Below are positions 42,301 to 54,009 of a stretch of 64,000 nt of DNA, one piece after another. A program made the position numbers and the translations under genes. The notes under the pieces were generated by a model. The model ran no database searches, was not told where the DNA came from, and saw only the letters and a program-made list of their open reading frames with translations. Each line of letters opens with the position of its first letter. Positions within the stretch are counted from its first letter, which is position 1. The stretch lies in contig OY755048.1 in NCBI GenBank assembly GCA_963576565.1, forward strand, positions 1,742,501 through 1,806,500. Reading direction: 5' to 3'. Source of the DNA: Aspidapion aeneum. Taxonomy: Eukaryota; Arthropoda; Insecta; Coleoptera; Brentidae.

Positions 42301-44670
42301 AAGCACATACTAAATTTTGTAGTTCTTTTAAAAGCCCATTCTAGAATCTTTGCAAATCAGATAGTAGACCTGGAATTTTTTGTAAATATCCTATCCTGAA
42401 AATCTTTAAAACTTCCATGTTATTTCCTGTGAATCTTTCGAAATCCGAGGACAATTCCTATTGCAGACCTAAGAATCTTTGCAAATCAGATAGTACTCCT
42501 GAAAAATCTTTGTAAATATCAGTTTTTAAAATTCCAATTTAATATCTTTAAAAAACCTGACAATTCCTTAAATCCTACGGAAATTCTTGAGAATCTTTAA
42601 GATTCCCATGACAATTTCTGAGAATCTTTGGAAAGCCCATGGTAAATCTTAGAAATCCTAGAAAATTCCATTTTAATTCCTATCTATCTTTAAATATTCC
42701 ATGATAATTCCAGGAAATGTTTGGAAAATCTATAGCAATTCCTATGACAATTTTTGTGATTCTTTGGAAAACCAAGGCAATTTATGGCAATTCCTGGAAA
42801 TCAGTGAAAATCCTCAATCAGTTGGCTTCAGTTTCCTATCTTACAGTGTAAGTGGTGACCTTAAAAAAACGTATTTTTCTCCTAAACTATCAAAACACAA
42901 AGAAGCACCACCATCAAAAGTTAATTTTTGATCAAGAAATTTTACTTGTTTAATGCTGATTTTATTACCTCTCTATGATGCGTATTTAATATTAATAAAA
43001 AAACATGGTATGTTTTTAAAAACTCACCTGCAGTTCTTGGAGAGATCATGTGAAAAGCAACACTGGTGGCTCCAGCAGAGTGGCCAAAAAGTGTTATTTT
43101 ACCAGGATCGCCACCGAACTGTTTAATATTGGATTTCACCCAAAGTATTGCAAAATACTGATCCAAAAGTCCCAAGTTGCCCCTGGCCTCGCCATTTCCA
43201 AGGCAAAAAAATCCAAATATGTTTAGTCTGTAATTAACGCTGACTATCACTACTCCTTCTGTAGCAAATTCTTGTGTTGATATAGGTGGAGTTGTGCTCG
43301 TATAAAAATTAAATCCCTCGAAGAAAATCACCACAGGAAGTAAGCTATAGAGGTTTGCCCCAGGATAAGCATTTTGGAGTGGGACAGGCGACCAGATATT
43401 AAGGAACAAGCAATCTTCTTGGCCAGAGATACCACCATTGGAAGTTAATTGAGCACAATTTACACCGAATTCAGTGGCCTTGTAAGTGCCATTCCATCCT
43501 GGGTGTTTTTCAGGGGGTAAGAATCTATGGGTGCCTACTGGAGGAACTGCATAAGGTATTCCCAAAAAACTGTTGACTATTTTGTTCGATGTCTGAGTGA
43601 CAACAGTGACCTAAAATAATAAAACAATATATATATTTATCGGTTTCACAACGTTCTACGTCTTCCGATACCCAATCTCCACTCGTTTCTGTTTGCCCAT
43701 AATTGATCATCTAGGCCTCTTATTCTTATTTCACTGTCTATTCCTTCTCTCCAGCTTCTCCTTGGCCGTCCTCGTTTTCTTCGGCCAGTTGGTTTCCATT
43801 GTAGTATTTGTTTAGGTAGTCTTTCATCATTCATTCTTTGTACATGTCCGTACCACACCAGTTGCTTTGTTCTTATATCATCCACTAAAGTACGTTCCCC
43901 CACTGTCATAATTTCTCTTATTCTTTGATTTGTAACTCTCTCTTTTTGATTTCCCTGCTGCTCTTCTCCAATAGTCCATCTCCGTAGCGGAAAGCATTTT
44001 TTCTGTTCTATCCTTGATTGGCCATACTTCTGAGCCGTATGTAATAATACTTTTTACAATGGTGTTATATATAAGCTTTTTGTTATGTTTTGATATACTT
44101 TGGTCCCAAATTATTCCATTTAATAAAGTTATTGCTTTTCTTCCTTGTACGTTTCTATCTTTTATAGCTTTGTCTAGTGTTCCGTCAGCTGTAATTTTTA
44201 GACCCAAGTATTTATACTCATCACAGGACTGAATTCGCTGCCCAGTATTTAAGATTAGATTCTGTTTCATTCCACCGATACACATATACTCTGTCTTATT
44301 GAGATTAACCTCTAGTCCCCACTTATTGTGCTCTTCTATTAGTTCTCGTGTCATATATTCGAGGTCATCATAATCCTGAGCCACTACTATCTGATCATCG
44401 GCGAAACATAAAGTATACAAACTACCTGCAAAAAAATCAAGGTGCTCCAATAAATTGTTTTTAAAAGTTAATTTTAGAGTATTTGTCGTAGGTTTTTGGA
44501 AAAACCGTTAATTACGTTGATCTTAGCTATCTTTAATTTTTTTTAGCATATCTACGTACCCCTTCTATAGTTCCTTGTTGAATTCTAACCAAAGGTTTTT
44601 TTTCTTGCCACCTTTGACAGTAACCATATTTAATAACAAACACATCCACTAAAATAGCCACAAAAAACAT
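38976..44670 (-). CDS. Esterase-like type I membrane protein, probable pseudoenzyme, complete 4-exon gene
   Basis: Exons 44670-44560, 43610-43028, 40223-39431 and 39324-38976 (minus) join in frame to 611 residues. Signal peptide 1-18 (MFFVAILVDVFVIKYGYC), then VRIQQGTIEG and LGIPYAVPPVG, the usual start of carboxylesterase/cholinesterase folds, GQEDCLFLNIWSP (family signature) and the nucleophile elbow FGHSAGATSV. However, the oxyanion-hole motif HGGGF is replaced by FEGFNF, the acid position of G-V-x-x-x-E-G reads GVAKSITY, and the histidine position before LFG reads SITTDLFLLFG. A single hydrophobic helix near the C-terminus (FSLIALVAALLVILAICIFL) and a short basic tail KKRLRERDTEINFDY follow. 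Family knowledge suggests a cholinesterase-like surface protein (as neuroligin or gliotactin are) rather than a hydrolase; the exact orthologue is not recognised. Confidence 0.85.
39431..40223 (-). CDS. Esterase-like gene, coding exon 3
   Basis: Residues 232-495, from LFQRAIISSGSAVSPWQ to NLWIDFINFG. Acceptor TTGTTGTAG, donor TTCGG|GTAAGT. Covers the region where the acid and histidine of the triad would be. Confidence 0.95.
40224..41779. other. Esterase intron 2, left part
   Basis: AT-rich sequence without genes. A GTATAGTGAAACCTCTCC stretch (about 41408), followed by TTAAGCGGATACTCCC, looks like the edge of a decayed pogo/Tigger-like element, but no inverted partner was found. Confidence 0.35.
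41780..42830. repeat. About 1 kb of degenerate 31-bp minisatellite in esterase intron 2
   Basis: Roughly thirty diverged units of the form 'gaatctttggaaatcccatggcaattcctga', 30-33 bp each. The best-ordered run is at 41910-42060. Unit edges vary and some are fused or deleted, so the array is old. ORFs here are products of the repeat. Confidence 0.75.
43028..43610 (-). CDS. Esterase-like gene, coding exon 2
   Basis: Residues 38-231, from VTVVTQTSNKIVNSFLGIPY through EDCLFLN, the altered oxyanion loop and GHSAGA to ISPRTAG. Acceptor TTATTTTAG, donor GCAG|GTGAGT. Confidence 0.95.
43635..44430 (-). pseudogene. LINE fragment in esterase intron 1 (RT palm to C-terminus)
   Basis: Minus-strand reading from about 44430: SLYTLCFADDQIVVAQDYDD with the catalytic FADD, KWGLEVNLNKTEYMCIGG, YKYLGLKITADGTLDKAIKD, then after one frameshift near 43905 TKQLVWYGHVQRMNDERLPK, GRRKRGRPRRSWREGID and a C-terminal GIGRRRTL. 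Only the part from the FADD box onward is present (5' truncated). Same orientation as the host gene. Confidence 0.85.
44560..44670 (-). CDS. Esterase-like gene, coding exon 1
   Basis: Thirty-seven codons from the ATG at 44670, giving a hydrophobic signal peptide and then KKPLVRIQQGTIEG. Donor GGG|GTACGT. Exon 2 joins in phase 0 to give IEGVTVVTQTSNK, the expected start of an esterase fold. Confidence 0.8.
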
Positions 44671-44978
44671 AATTTTAACAAACCTACCGAACTGACTGGT
44701 CAAAATTCACATAATATAAAAAAAATAGATTTAACATAAACTTCCGGCATTACGGTTCGCTTTTGTTTTGATATCCGGCAATATCATGTGGTGCTTTATT
44801 TTTCTCATTTCTAACTCTGCTTATAAAAAATTAATTTTAACGAAATCTCTGAAAATCTTCGGCATTACATATTTAAATATCTTTAAAAACCCTAAAATGT
44901 TACAATTTTTTGGTAATCTTTGGCAATGCAAAATTTTGAGCTTCTTTAAAAGCATGACCTTAGACGTTTTTGATCCAC

Positions 44979-46342
44979 TATACCGGGTGGGCCAAAAAAC
45001 AAACTGTTTTTATTATAACTTTCTAACTATAACATTGATTTTAATGGAAAAAAAACTGCACATTGCAGGGAATTGATCAGACTTTTGAGGAAAAATATGT
45101 TCGTCACCTTAAAATCCAAAATGGCAGACAGAAATAAACTTGACCCTTCAAAGAGGCTCGTTTATTCTTATGTTTTTTGAATTCGTAAAAAAGCTTTATT
45201 TCCATTACGCGCAACGAGGTATGAATCATTGAAATCGGTTCAGTGGTCCCCGATTTTTTAAAAACCATTCTTTAACCAATAATACGGTTACTTTCTCAAT
45301 TTTGTCTGCGTTCATTATCACATAAGTTTATTTTTACTGAACCGATTTTAATGAAATCAAAAGCATTGTGCTAAGGATCGACTGCCCTTTAAAAACAATT
45401 ACCACAATTTGCCTCCATCTTGAAATCAAATCAAAGATGGCGGACTAAATCAAGTTTTTCTTGTGTTGAGAGACATCTTTTGATCCCTATAAAAATTTTT
45501 GTAAATGATTTATGCTCGCCACACACAACAAGGTACCAATCATAAAAATCGCTTCAGTAGTTCTCGAAATACTAGTGTTTGTTCTAACAATTTTTTGCAT
45601 TTTATACACTTGCTCTCACAAAACGATTTTTTTGAAATACTAACGCTTTTTATTTGATTTGATTGATTGAAATCGGTTCAGTAATATTACATTTGTAAAG
45701 AAATTAATGCTGAAAGAATTGGCAGTTCAACCGTATAGGCTGTAAAACAATGGTTAACACAAAAATTATTATTTTGGGAACCACTAAACAGATTTGTATG
45801 ATTTTTACCTCGTTGTTTGCGCAGGACAGAGCCTTTTAATGAATTTAAAAAAAAATACATTTTTTTTAAACATAAAAACAAACGACCCTCTTTGAAGAGT
45901 CATGTTTGATTCTGTCCGCCAATTTGGATTTTACGATGACGGCAAATTTCGATTGTGATTATTAAAAAACTAGTTCAGTAAAAATTATTTTATGAGGAAA
46001 TGAATCCAAACAAAATTCAGAAGGCAATAATTGGTAAAACAATGGCAGAAAAAAAAACATTTTTTTGGGAACCATTCAACCAATTTTAATGATTCATACC
46101 CCGCTGTGCGTGGCGTGGCGGAAATAGAGCTCTTTTACAAATCAACATAAGAATACACGAGCCTCTTTAAAGGGTCATGATTGCCATCGTGGAATTTAAG
46201 ATGGCGAACAAAAAAAATCTGTTTGCTAAAAAGCCTGATCAATCCTCTGCAAAGTGCAGTTCGTTCCATTAAAATCGATGAGATAGTTCAAAAGTTAGAA
46301 ACAAAAACATTTTGTCTGGTTTTTTTCGTCCAGCCGGTACAC
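44979..46342. mobile_element. 1.4-kb foldback element (TACCGGGTGG ends)
   Basis: TATACCGGGTGGGCCAAAAA at the left is mirrored by a ...TCGTCCAGCCGGTAC right end. The arms stay alignable for at least 300 bp: GATTTTAATGGA, CTGCAC.TTGCAG, TTGATCAG.CTTTT, 'aagaggctcgt.tattcttatgtt', 'gtatgaatcatt.aaat.ggtt'. No transposase. A single arm lies at 1570-2020. Confidence 0.75.
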
Positions 46343-47291
46343 TTGAATTTTTCCAAGAGAAGTTTTTCAAAAAATCGCGCACAAGCTGAACCAAGACTGT
46401 TTTTTGTGGAAAAAATATTCAAGGTTACTTCAATGTCATTCATCTAAAATGCTAAACTAGAACTTGAGTGACAGCTCTAGAGATTTTTTTTTGTTTGGGG
46501 ATTTCTGGAAATCTTTAGCAATTTGTTGGGAATATTTTTTATACTTATCTGCTAGCTTTGCTGAACTTTTGATCAAGACACAATAAACTGAACAAACAGT
46601 TAATGACCTCCAAAGTGGGTTATTATTATTGATACTTGGGCTGTGAATCAATTATTATACATTTTACCAACAATAAAATGTAAATGATCACAGCAAAACA
46701 TGGGGGTAAAGGCATTTCGTAACTATAAAAATTTACATCATTAATATATTAGGGGTAGTATGTGGTCGAGACCAATTTAAGACCGGGTACTTTCAAGCCG
46801 TTATTTTCAGAACATTTGGTTTAGAGAAATATGGCAATTAAGTATGTGTGAGTAATCAGAAATGACCTAAAAATAAATCTCGTTTAAATCCTTATTTGGT
46901 ATCAAGACTGTCTTAGTAATACCAGAGAACATATAACATTATTTCTTCGATGGTAATACGCAACATATGTTATAAATTTAATTACAGAACGCGATTTTTT
47001 TGCATTAGTAAGGGGTGCGATCATCTTTACCATTGTTTCTCTTCGCATCTAAGCTGAAAAGAAACTTAAAAATCAAAAGAACAGCAAAGTTTTACATATC
47101 GTTATAAAAGAAATTGTTTTATGGCATTTTTGTGAAATGCCTTGTACAGGGTGAACCATATTGGGCTAAATTTTAACTCTCGCTTTTAGGTTTTGAAAGA
47201 TTATATTTATAGATGGAATGACCTTTTTAAATCTTTGTATTTTTTACATTTTAATTTGTTTAGTTACAGCAAATAAGGAAAATATTCAAAA
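46343..47291. other. No gene or repeat recognised
   Basis: AT-rich; contains TGTACAGGGTGAACCATA (about 47151), which resembles ACAGGGTG-type MITE ends, but without a partner. Confidence 0.4.
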
Positions 47292-47861
47292 ATAATATAC
47301 ATGGTGTTTCACGAACATCGAAACAGAGGCCTTTTTGGGTATTTTGAAATTCTTGTAGCACGAACCCCCTTCGAGGGGTATACTTTACTCCTATATTTTG
47401 AATACGGAAAGTGGATCTAGTGATACCTTGTTTTGAAGGCCTTTTGAATGTCCTTACAACCGTGTAAAAATTTCAAAAATCTATCCATTAGTTTTTGAGA
47501 TAATTGCCTTCAAACTTATAAATTTAACATGGACTTATAAAATAAAAATTTATTAATTTTTCGGATTTAATTTTTATTTTATCATTCCATGTTAAATTTG
47601 AAAATTTGAAAGCAAATATCTCAAAAACTAATCGATGGATTTTCGAAATTTTTACACGGTTGTAAAGATATTTAAGAGAGCTTCACAACAAGATATCACT
47701 AGACCCACTTTCCCTATTCAAAATATTGGGGTAAGGTATACCCATCAAAGGGGGTTCGTGCTACAAAAATTTCAAGATGTCCGAGCGTTTCTTCAAATTC
47801 GCACTCTAAATACACGAAAAGGCCTCTGTTTCGATGTTCGTGAAACACCGCATATAATATA
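47292..47861. mobile_element. Near-perfect 550-bp foldback element
   Basis: The outer GGTGTTTCACGAACATCGAA (47303-47322) is perfectly mirrored at 47829-47848. Arms of about 270 bp match almost throughout ('gtagcacgaaccccctt', 'gtgatatcttgtt', 'acaaccgtgtaaaaattt', 'ttagtttttgaga'). ATAATATA occurs at both edges (47292-47299 and 47854-47861), a possible 8-bp duplication, although it is AT-rich. No coding capacity. Confidence 0.75.
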
Positions 47862-47869
47862 AAACATAT

Positions 47870-50810
47870 CTAATAAAAAAGTAAGGTAGGTGATGGGTAT
47901 AGGGCCCACCTTATTTTTAAGAACGAATTATTATTATGTGAAAACAAATGTACAAGCTCTGGTAATTTTCAAAGCTTTATAGACATTTAAACACATAGAA
48001 ATATTTAGAAAACAAATTATAGCACATTGGGATTTAATATCGGATTCGTAATTATAGGGATATGATTAAAACACATTAAATAAGGCCTAAACATTTTTTT
48101 AACACTTATATAATTTTTGTCATACGAAAATGTTATTTGGGTGTAAATAATAAAGATAAACGCAACAAGAATATATTTCTTCTTATTCTACTCTGGAAAG
48201 TTAAGGGAAATTGGTATCGTAAATCTTGTGGCTGCTTTTCTTTGGAATAACTTGCTTTACCTAACGTCAAACCATTTCCGTTTTTTTTATCCTGCAAAAA
48301 ACTGCTAAAAAATCATTTATAATAAGGCCCACTCTTTACTGGGCCTTATAAGCGGACGACTCTTTGGGCTTTACAGCAAACAACCAAGTTTTTTTGTTTA
48401 TAATCATATAATATTATAATGACGCAATGACTGTAGAAAAAATACGTAATGACTGTAGAAAATAAAAGTAGTAGTAATAAAAAAATATATTCTTCTTTTC
48501 CCTTTCAAACCCTGTCACACATACCTGATTTTTATAATATTATAAATTTGTTTAACAAAAAGCGTGGTAACTACTGCTGCGACATAACATGCAGACCAAA
48601 CGTGACGGATTTTCGCGGGACATCACATACCTCACTTAAGTGAATTTTAACATGTTGCCAGATTTGGGATTGCGTACTTAGTTTCTTAGATACGATGGGT
48701 GGGCCTTATTAAAGGGCGGGCGTTATAGCCCTCACCCTTATAAAAACTAATAAAAAAATTAAATAAACAAACTTTGAGTGTACTGTCTTATTTTAAAGAA
48801 AATTGTACTTTATTTAACTTTATGTAATATCACAAAAACTAAGAAGCCCCTCTAAAAATGCAGATTTTTTTGAAAAACCTCGTAGCTGAAAAACGACTTA
48901 CTATATCAATATGCGCTTTGCCTTTAAGCTTCTTTGGAAATGGAGTCAATTGTCGGTCAGTTTTTCTCTACCTCCTCCAGAAATACCAAAAAACCCTCCA
49001 AAAAGATCGAACTTAGGACACCATGTACATTATATTTTAAAACACCCTGTTTTTGTCAAATTAACGGTAGGTAAGGTTTCTTTCTTTGAATAAGTTCATA
49101 TATGTAAGGGTGAATTTATGTATTTAAAAGAATAAAGCACCCTGTACATGCGACTTGTTTTGGACTGGGGTATCCAAATTTTGTGAAATGTAGTATTGTT
49201 TTAAAAAACTGGCTGAAGCATACAATTTAATTTCACTGGTGGTCATTTGCTAAGTGGCTTTTGAAAAGTATTGATAAAAAAACTAACTATACTTAAATGG
49301 AACATCAACTAAAGTGAAGAGTGGGGTTTCGCCTTAAAGATAAATCTATAAACAATATTAACTCATGGACTGTGTCTGTTCTATTCTTAGTCTTAAGTCT
49401 GAAAAGCGCACATTTTTCTCGAGCCTCTATACTTAACGAGGTTCAAAAAAACAGTGTATGTGTAATGATTTTTTGTATAATTCTATAATTTTCTTGATTT
49501 GAAAAAGTTGAGGTAGTGTAACTTTAGTTCATTTAATTTTTGTTGTGTTTTTGGTTTGACCATTGCATAAATTTGCAGCTTAAAAAAAATTGTGGATGAA
49601 TTTGGTGTCATAGTGTGATAAGAACGCGTTCAAATTGTAAAATATTTGTATTTTTTTAAAAATAGTTTCATCAACTGATACGATATTTTTATAAATGTTA
49701 TTGGGAGTGAAGTTCTTGACATTTGAGTCTATTTTTGGCGCTTTGAGGACAAAACAAATTCAGGTGTATGTTGGTACACCTCTATAACTAAAAATATCTT
49801 CAGTAAACTTAAATTTTATTAAAAGTTAAATGTTTTTTAAATAATATACCAGAAATTTCTGGAAAAAAAAATTAAAGGTAAGTTTAAAAATTTAAAAAAA
49901 ATGTGGTAAATCTTATTCACGATATTTTTGTGTGATTTAAAATAGGCATGCCTACTTATTTTTCCACATGATTAATCATTTATTTATTAAGTTTGAAATC
50001 ATGATTAAAACTTTTTTGAATCACTCTTTGTTTATTTTAAAATGAAATAACAATTCATTCTGGTTTTTTGAAAAACAAAAATCTATGAAAAATGTATTAT
50101 ATTAAAAAGGACAAGAATTTTCAAAACCCTAACTTTTCCACCATATCAGATATAAAATTTAGTTTTTGAGATTCAATAATAAAAAAATAATCTCTTTTAA
50201 AAACAAAAGTTGACTCAATGCTTTTTATACTTTTCTTAATTATTTATTTATAACGATGTGACCTGATAAATTTTGAACTACAAATACAAGTCTTTTGATA
50301 AGTTATTTTGACTTAGATTCAATCATTGCATTTGGTTAGTGTCATTTAAACAGAATGAGTAAAAGATTTTAGAAAAATAATGAATAGTGTGCTTGCAACA
50401 AAACGTTAAAAAAGCAGTGTAAAAAAAGTAAGTTTTGTTGTGTGAGAGATATTATAAGCGATCATATCCCATTTTTGCTCTCTGACCTTTTTTGAAATAC
50501 ACAGGTGGTAATTTATAAAATACATACCTACCAAATACCTTTCGATTTAAAAAAAAACACTTTTTAATTTTTTTATCACAGCCGCAGAGACATTTTTTTT
50601 AAAGAATAAAAAAGTTTTTAGCCAAAGCAAAAGATTTTTTTTGTTTTTTAAAATCCACCAGAAGAGCACCGCAAAAAAGTTCAGGGGGAGAAAAATGAAC
50701 ATGGATCCCTGAAAAATATCCCTCTGTACATTGTAACCTAAATTCCAAATTTGAGTCAAATGTTTTAAAATCTACGGGAGGTATAAACAAAAACCTTAAA
50801 TAAATTTTGA
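47870..50810. other. Gene-free stretch upstream of filamin
   Basis: AT-rich. AGGGCCCACCTTATTTTTAAG (about 47901) and GGGTGGGCCTTATTAAAGGG (about 48698) suggest the ends of an 800-bp TIR element. The 48780-49150 part contains ACACCCTGT and CACCCTGTACATG words typical of MITE ends. No ORF has a recognisable domain. Confidence 0.4.
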
Positions 50811-50814
50811 TTAA

Positions 50815-51395
50815 GGGATAACATTACTTATATACTCAAATTTGAGGCGAACACCCGGCAACTTACAATTAAGTGATCCATCACCAATCTAGATCGATTA
50901 GGTAGTCGAAAACTTTTTTGCTCAATTTTAAATTTTTATAATTTTTTAGTATTTAAAAAATACCAATATCTTTTTTGTTATTGAGATATAAATTATTAAC
51001 GACAATTAAATTGTTATTCTATTTTTCTGTAAAATTAATGTGGCAGAAGTTTGTAAAAAATATGGGAAAAATCGCAATTTTGGATTTAGGGCGTCACACA
51101 GGCGCTCTTACTCAAATTTGAGGCAAACACCTGGCGACTTAAAATGAAATGATCCAGAACCATATATCTAAAGTCTAAAACTTCAATCCTCCATTTTTTT
51201 TGGTAAAAAACGTTTTTTTTTAGTATTTATATTTTCTTTAATATAAGTGTTGTTCTATTGCAAACAGAAAACGGTATTACAGTTTTTCTGTAAAACTAAT
51301 TCAGCAAAGTTCGTGAGACAATATGAAAAAAACCGCCATATCTTGGATTTACACAGGCCCTCTTACTCAAATTGGAGGCAAATACGGGCTATCAT
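50815..51395. repeat. M-family MITE pieces upstream of filamin
   Basis: Contains CTCAAATTTGAGGC.AACACC, GTGATCCATCACCAATC, GGATTTAGGGCGTCACACAGG and TGGATTTACACAGGCCCTCT, all family M words, in at least two partial copies. The CRE octamer is lost in these copies. Confidence 0.55.
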
Positions 51396-51752
51396 AGGCA
51401 ACTTACCTATATTGTAAAAACTTTCTTCAGCGGTGCCATTTTTTCAAAAAATTACAATATTTCTAAAATGTTACCCTATGGCTCATTTTTTTTTCGTGTG
51501 ACTACAAATGTTTTTCTGTGATGAATTTTTTTTCCAAAAAATTGTTTAATATTTTAAAGCCTGAGCCTAAAAACTCCTAAAAAACCCGACTTTTTTTCTA
51601 GTCATTTTTTTGGCGTATCTACAAACTTTTTCTGTGCAATTTTTTCCCAAAAGTTGTTGCCCCCTAAAATAACCCGGCTTTTGGCCCTTCCTGTACTCCC
51701 CTAACAGTAAACCCTGGCATCGCGGCTGTCTGAATTATTGAAATTCTTTTAG

Positions 51753-52281
51753 GTTCAGGGGTGGAAAGCCGCAGAACTTGCAGCTAACGACAGAATCTTG
51801 CAAGCAATAATCGAACCCAAAGCAACAACGTAAAGGAAAGGAATAAAGATGAGCCAATTACCCTACCAATGCGACACCGGTTTCGGCCCGGTCTCAGGAG
51901 TAGCACCGCAGCAACAAGCGCAGCAGCAAAACATTTTCGACCGTGATGCGAGAGAGTACTGTGATCAGTTAGATGACGAGGACGACGAAATGGTGACAAC
52001 AGAACGTGAATTGGCCGAAGATGCACAGTGGAAAAAGATACAGCAAAACACATTCACGCGATGGGTGAACGAACATTTAAAATCAGTATCGAAACATATC
52101 GGTAATTTGGAAACTGATCTCAGTGATGGCCTGCGCCTTATCACACTTATCGAAGTGCTTTCGCAAAAGAGACTGCCCAAGTATAACAAGAAACCGTCGT
52201 TTCGGATGCAAAAACTCGAAAATGTTTCTGTAGCTCTTAAATTTCTTCAGGATGAGGAACGAATCAAAATCATCAATATAG
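51753..52281 (+). CDS. cher: Filamin (cheerio), first coding exon
   Basis: The ATG at 51849 opens 144 codons plus one base, ending at ATAG|GTAAGC (52281|52282). The leader probably begins at a spliced acceptor (ATTCTTTTAG, 51743-51752), so a 5' non-coding exon lies upstream. The peptide has a Gln-rich start, an acidic stretch ([10 protein letters not shown]), then the first calponin-homology domain of the filamin actin-binding region: [40 protein letters not shown] and [16 protein letters not shown]. Filamins cross-link F-actin and anchor membrane proteins; in Drosophila this gene is needed for ring canals. The second half of the actin-binding domain and all Ig repeats must lie beyond 64000, so intron 1 of the coding part exceeds 11.7 kb. 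Confidence 0.93.
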
Positions 52282-52852
52282 GTAAGCATTTAGTATTAAA
52301 TTATTATTTTTCCTGTTATTTTATGTATGGGAAAGTTGGGCAGATTGAATTCAAAAATAAATGTACAGTCATTTTTCGATTTTGCAGGGTTTCCCAAAGA
52401 GGACATGAAATGGTACTTTTGCATCCATGGTCCAAAAATAACTATTTTGATACTGCTGAAAATCGTTTATATTCCTGTTACACCAAACACCATGTAAAGT
52501 AAATTAAATTAGTTTAAATATTTGGTTTTAAAAAAGATATATTATTGTTGTCGTGTTTACTATTTCAACCTGGGAAGTCGAATCAACAAAAACATTAAAT
52601 GTTTAAGATGAACCATTTTAAAAATAAAATAAAAAATTAATTTATAATAATTACTTAATTATATTATCTATTGTACTTCTTTTATTATAAATAAAAATCA
52701 AATCAGGTTAAAGTTTGTTAAAATTTAAAGAATATATAAAGTAATAAATAGTGCACATCAATCTCTAAAATACGCTGCTAATTTATTTATTATTATTAAT
52801 TATTTAACCCCCCACTGTAACACCACTAAACAAAACTAACCTTAATGTATTT

Positions 52853-52991
52853 TAGCTCACACATATACTATACTATAGTAGTGTGAGCTATGGTGATCCT
52901 AATTTTTTCGAGAAAAAAAAAGTTGCTCCGATTTCAAAATTTTTTATATATCTTTGCGTTTCAGATGATTTTGAAACTTTTTTGTTGCGCC

Positions 52992-53025
<34 letters not shown>

Positions 53026-53038
53026 ATGTCTGTCTGTA

Positions 53039-53121
<83 letters not shown>

Positions 53122-53686
53122 GTGTCTGTATGTCTGTCTGTAACGACCAACGCGCATAACTCAAAAACCGCTTGGCCGATTTTAATGAAATTTGGTACCT
53201 GGGCTGGATCTTGGGTCGAGATGGTCCCATTTAAAAATGAACAAAATCCACCGAACACAAACCAAATAAAAGGGTGGGGATAGATTTCAAAAATTAGAGT
53301 TTATGTGAAAATATGGCGTGTGTGATATCAAACGAAAGGTAATTGAGTCTGGAGTTAAACAAAATACATTTTAATTTATTTAAAAAAAGGGTGGGGGTAT
53401 ATTTCCAAAATTAGAGTTTAAGTGAAAATATGGCGTGTGTGATATCAAACGAAAGGTAATTAAGTCCGGAGTTCAACAAAATACATTTTAGTTTTTGTTT
53501 TTTTAAGGGTGGGGGTGGATTTCAAAAATTTGAGTTTAAGTCAAAACATGGCTTGTGTGGTATCAAACAAAAGGTAATTTAGTGTGGAGTTGAATAAAAT
53601 ATATTTCAGTTTTTAGTTATATTAGCTCACATAACTATAGTACCTAGTGTGAGCTTAGGGGCCCATATATTGGCAGAGTATTTTTT
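52853..53686 (+). mobile_element. AGCTCACAC hairpin-ended element, copy C, with expanded (TCTG)n
   Basis: Left hairpin AGCTCACAC...GTGTGAGCT (52854-52889), right hairpin about 53623-53655, then GGGGCCCATATATTGGCAGA. The tetranucleotide tract spans about 52992-53142 (roughly 37 units, mostly TCTG with a few TATG or TGTG), against about 11 and 3 units in copies A and B. Three internal units of about 118 bp follow (53268-53600). Confidence 0.8.
52990..53145 (+). repeat. (TCTG)n microsatellite
   Basis: About 150 bp of TCTG units with rare interruptions, inside copy C. Four overlapping ORFs in both strands reading CLSVCLSV or TDRQTDRQ arise from it and are not genes. Confidence 0.95.
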
Positions 53687-53689
53687 TTC

Positions 53690-54007
53690 TTCATGCACAG
53701 TTACCTTTAAACAAGTCATGTTTTAGGTTATGTCCTAATTTTTTAAATCTATCCCCACCTGTCTGGTATATTTTATTCGTTTTTAAACGTGCCGAATTTC
53801 ATTAAAATCAGGCAAGCAGAATTTGAGTTATACGAGTTGGTCGTTACAGGCAGACAGACATACAGATAGACACAAAGATGGTGTGACAAACAAGTTCCAC
53901 ATCATCTGAAACGCATAGATAAATTTTTGAAATCAGAGCAACTTTTTTTTTCTTATTTTTGACACAATAGCTCACACTATTATAGTTATAGTATGTGTGT
54001 GAGCTAA
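53690..54007 (-). mobile_element. AGCTCACAC element, copy D (inverted, diverged)
   Basis: Reverse-oriented, shorter and more diverged: GGCAGACAGACATACAGATA, 'acatcatctgaaacgca.agat', 'gaaatcagagcaactttttttt', then the terminal hairpin AGCTCACAC...GTGTGAGCT at 53969-54005. Together with copy C it makes an overall inverted pair (52853-54007). Confidence 0.7.
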
Positions 54008-54009
54008 AA

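Noticed and set aside
52883..53283. Several ORFs on both strands encoding repeats of CLSV, DRQT or similar
   Set aside because: They are translations of the (TCTG)n tract in all frames, with no coding constraint.
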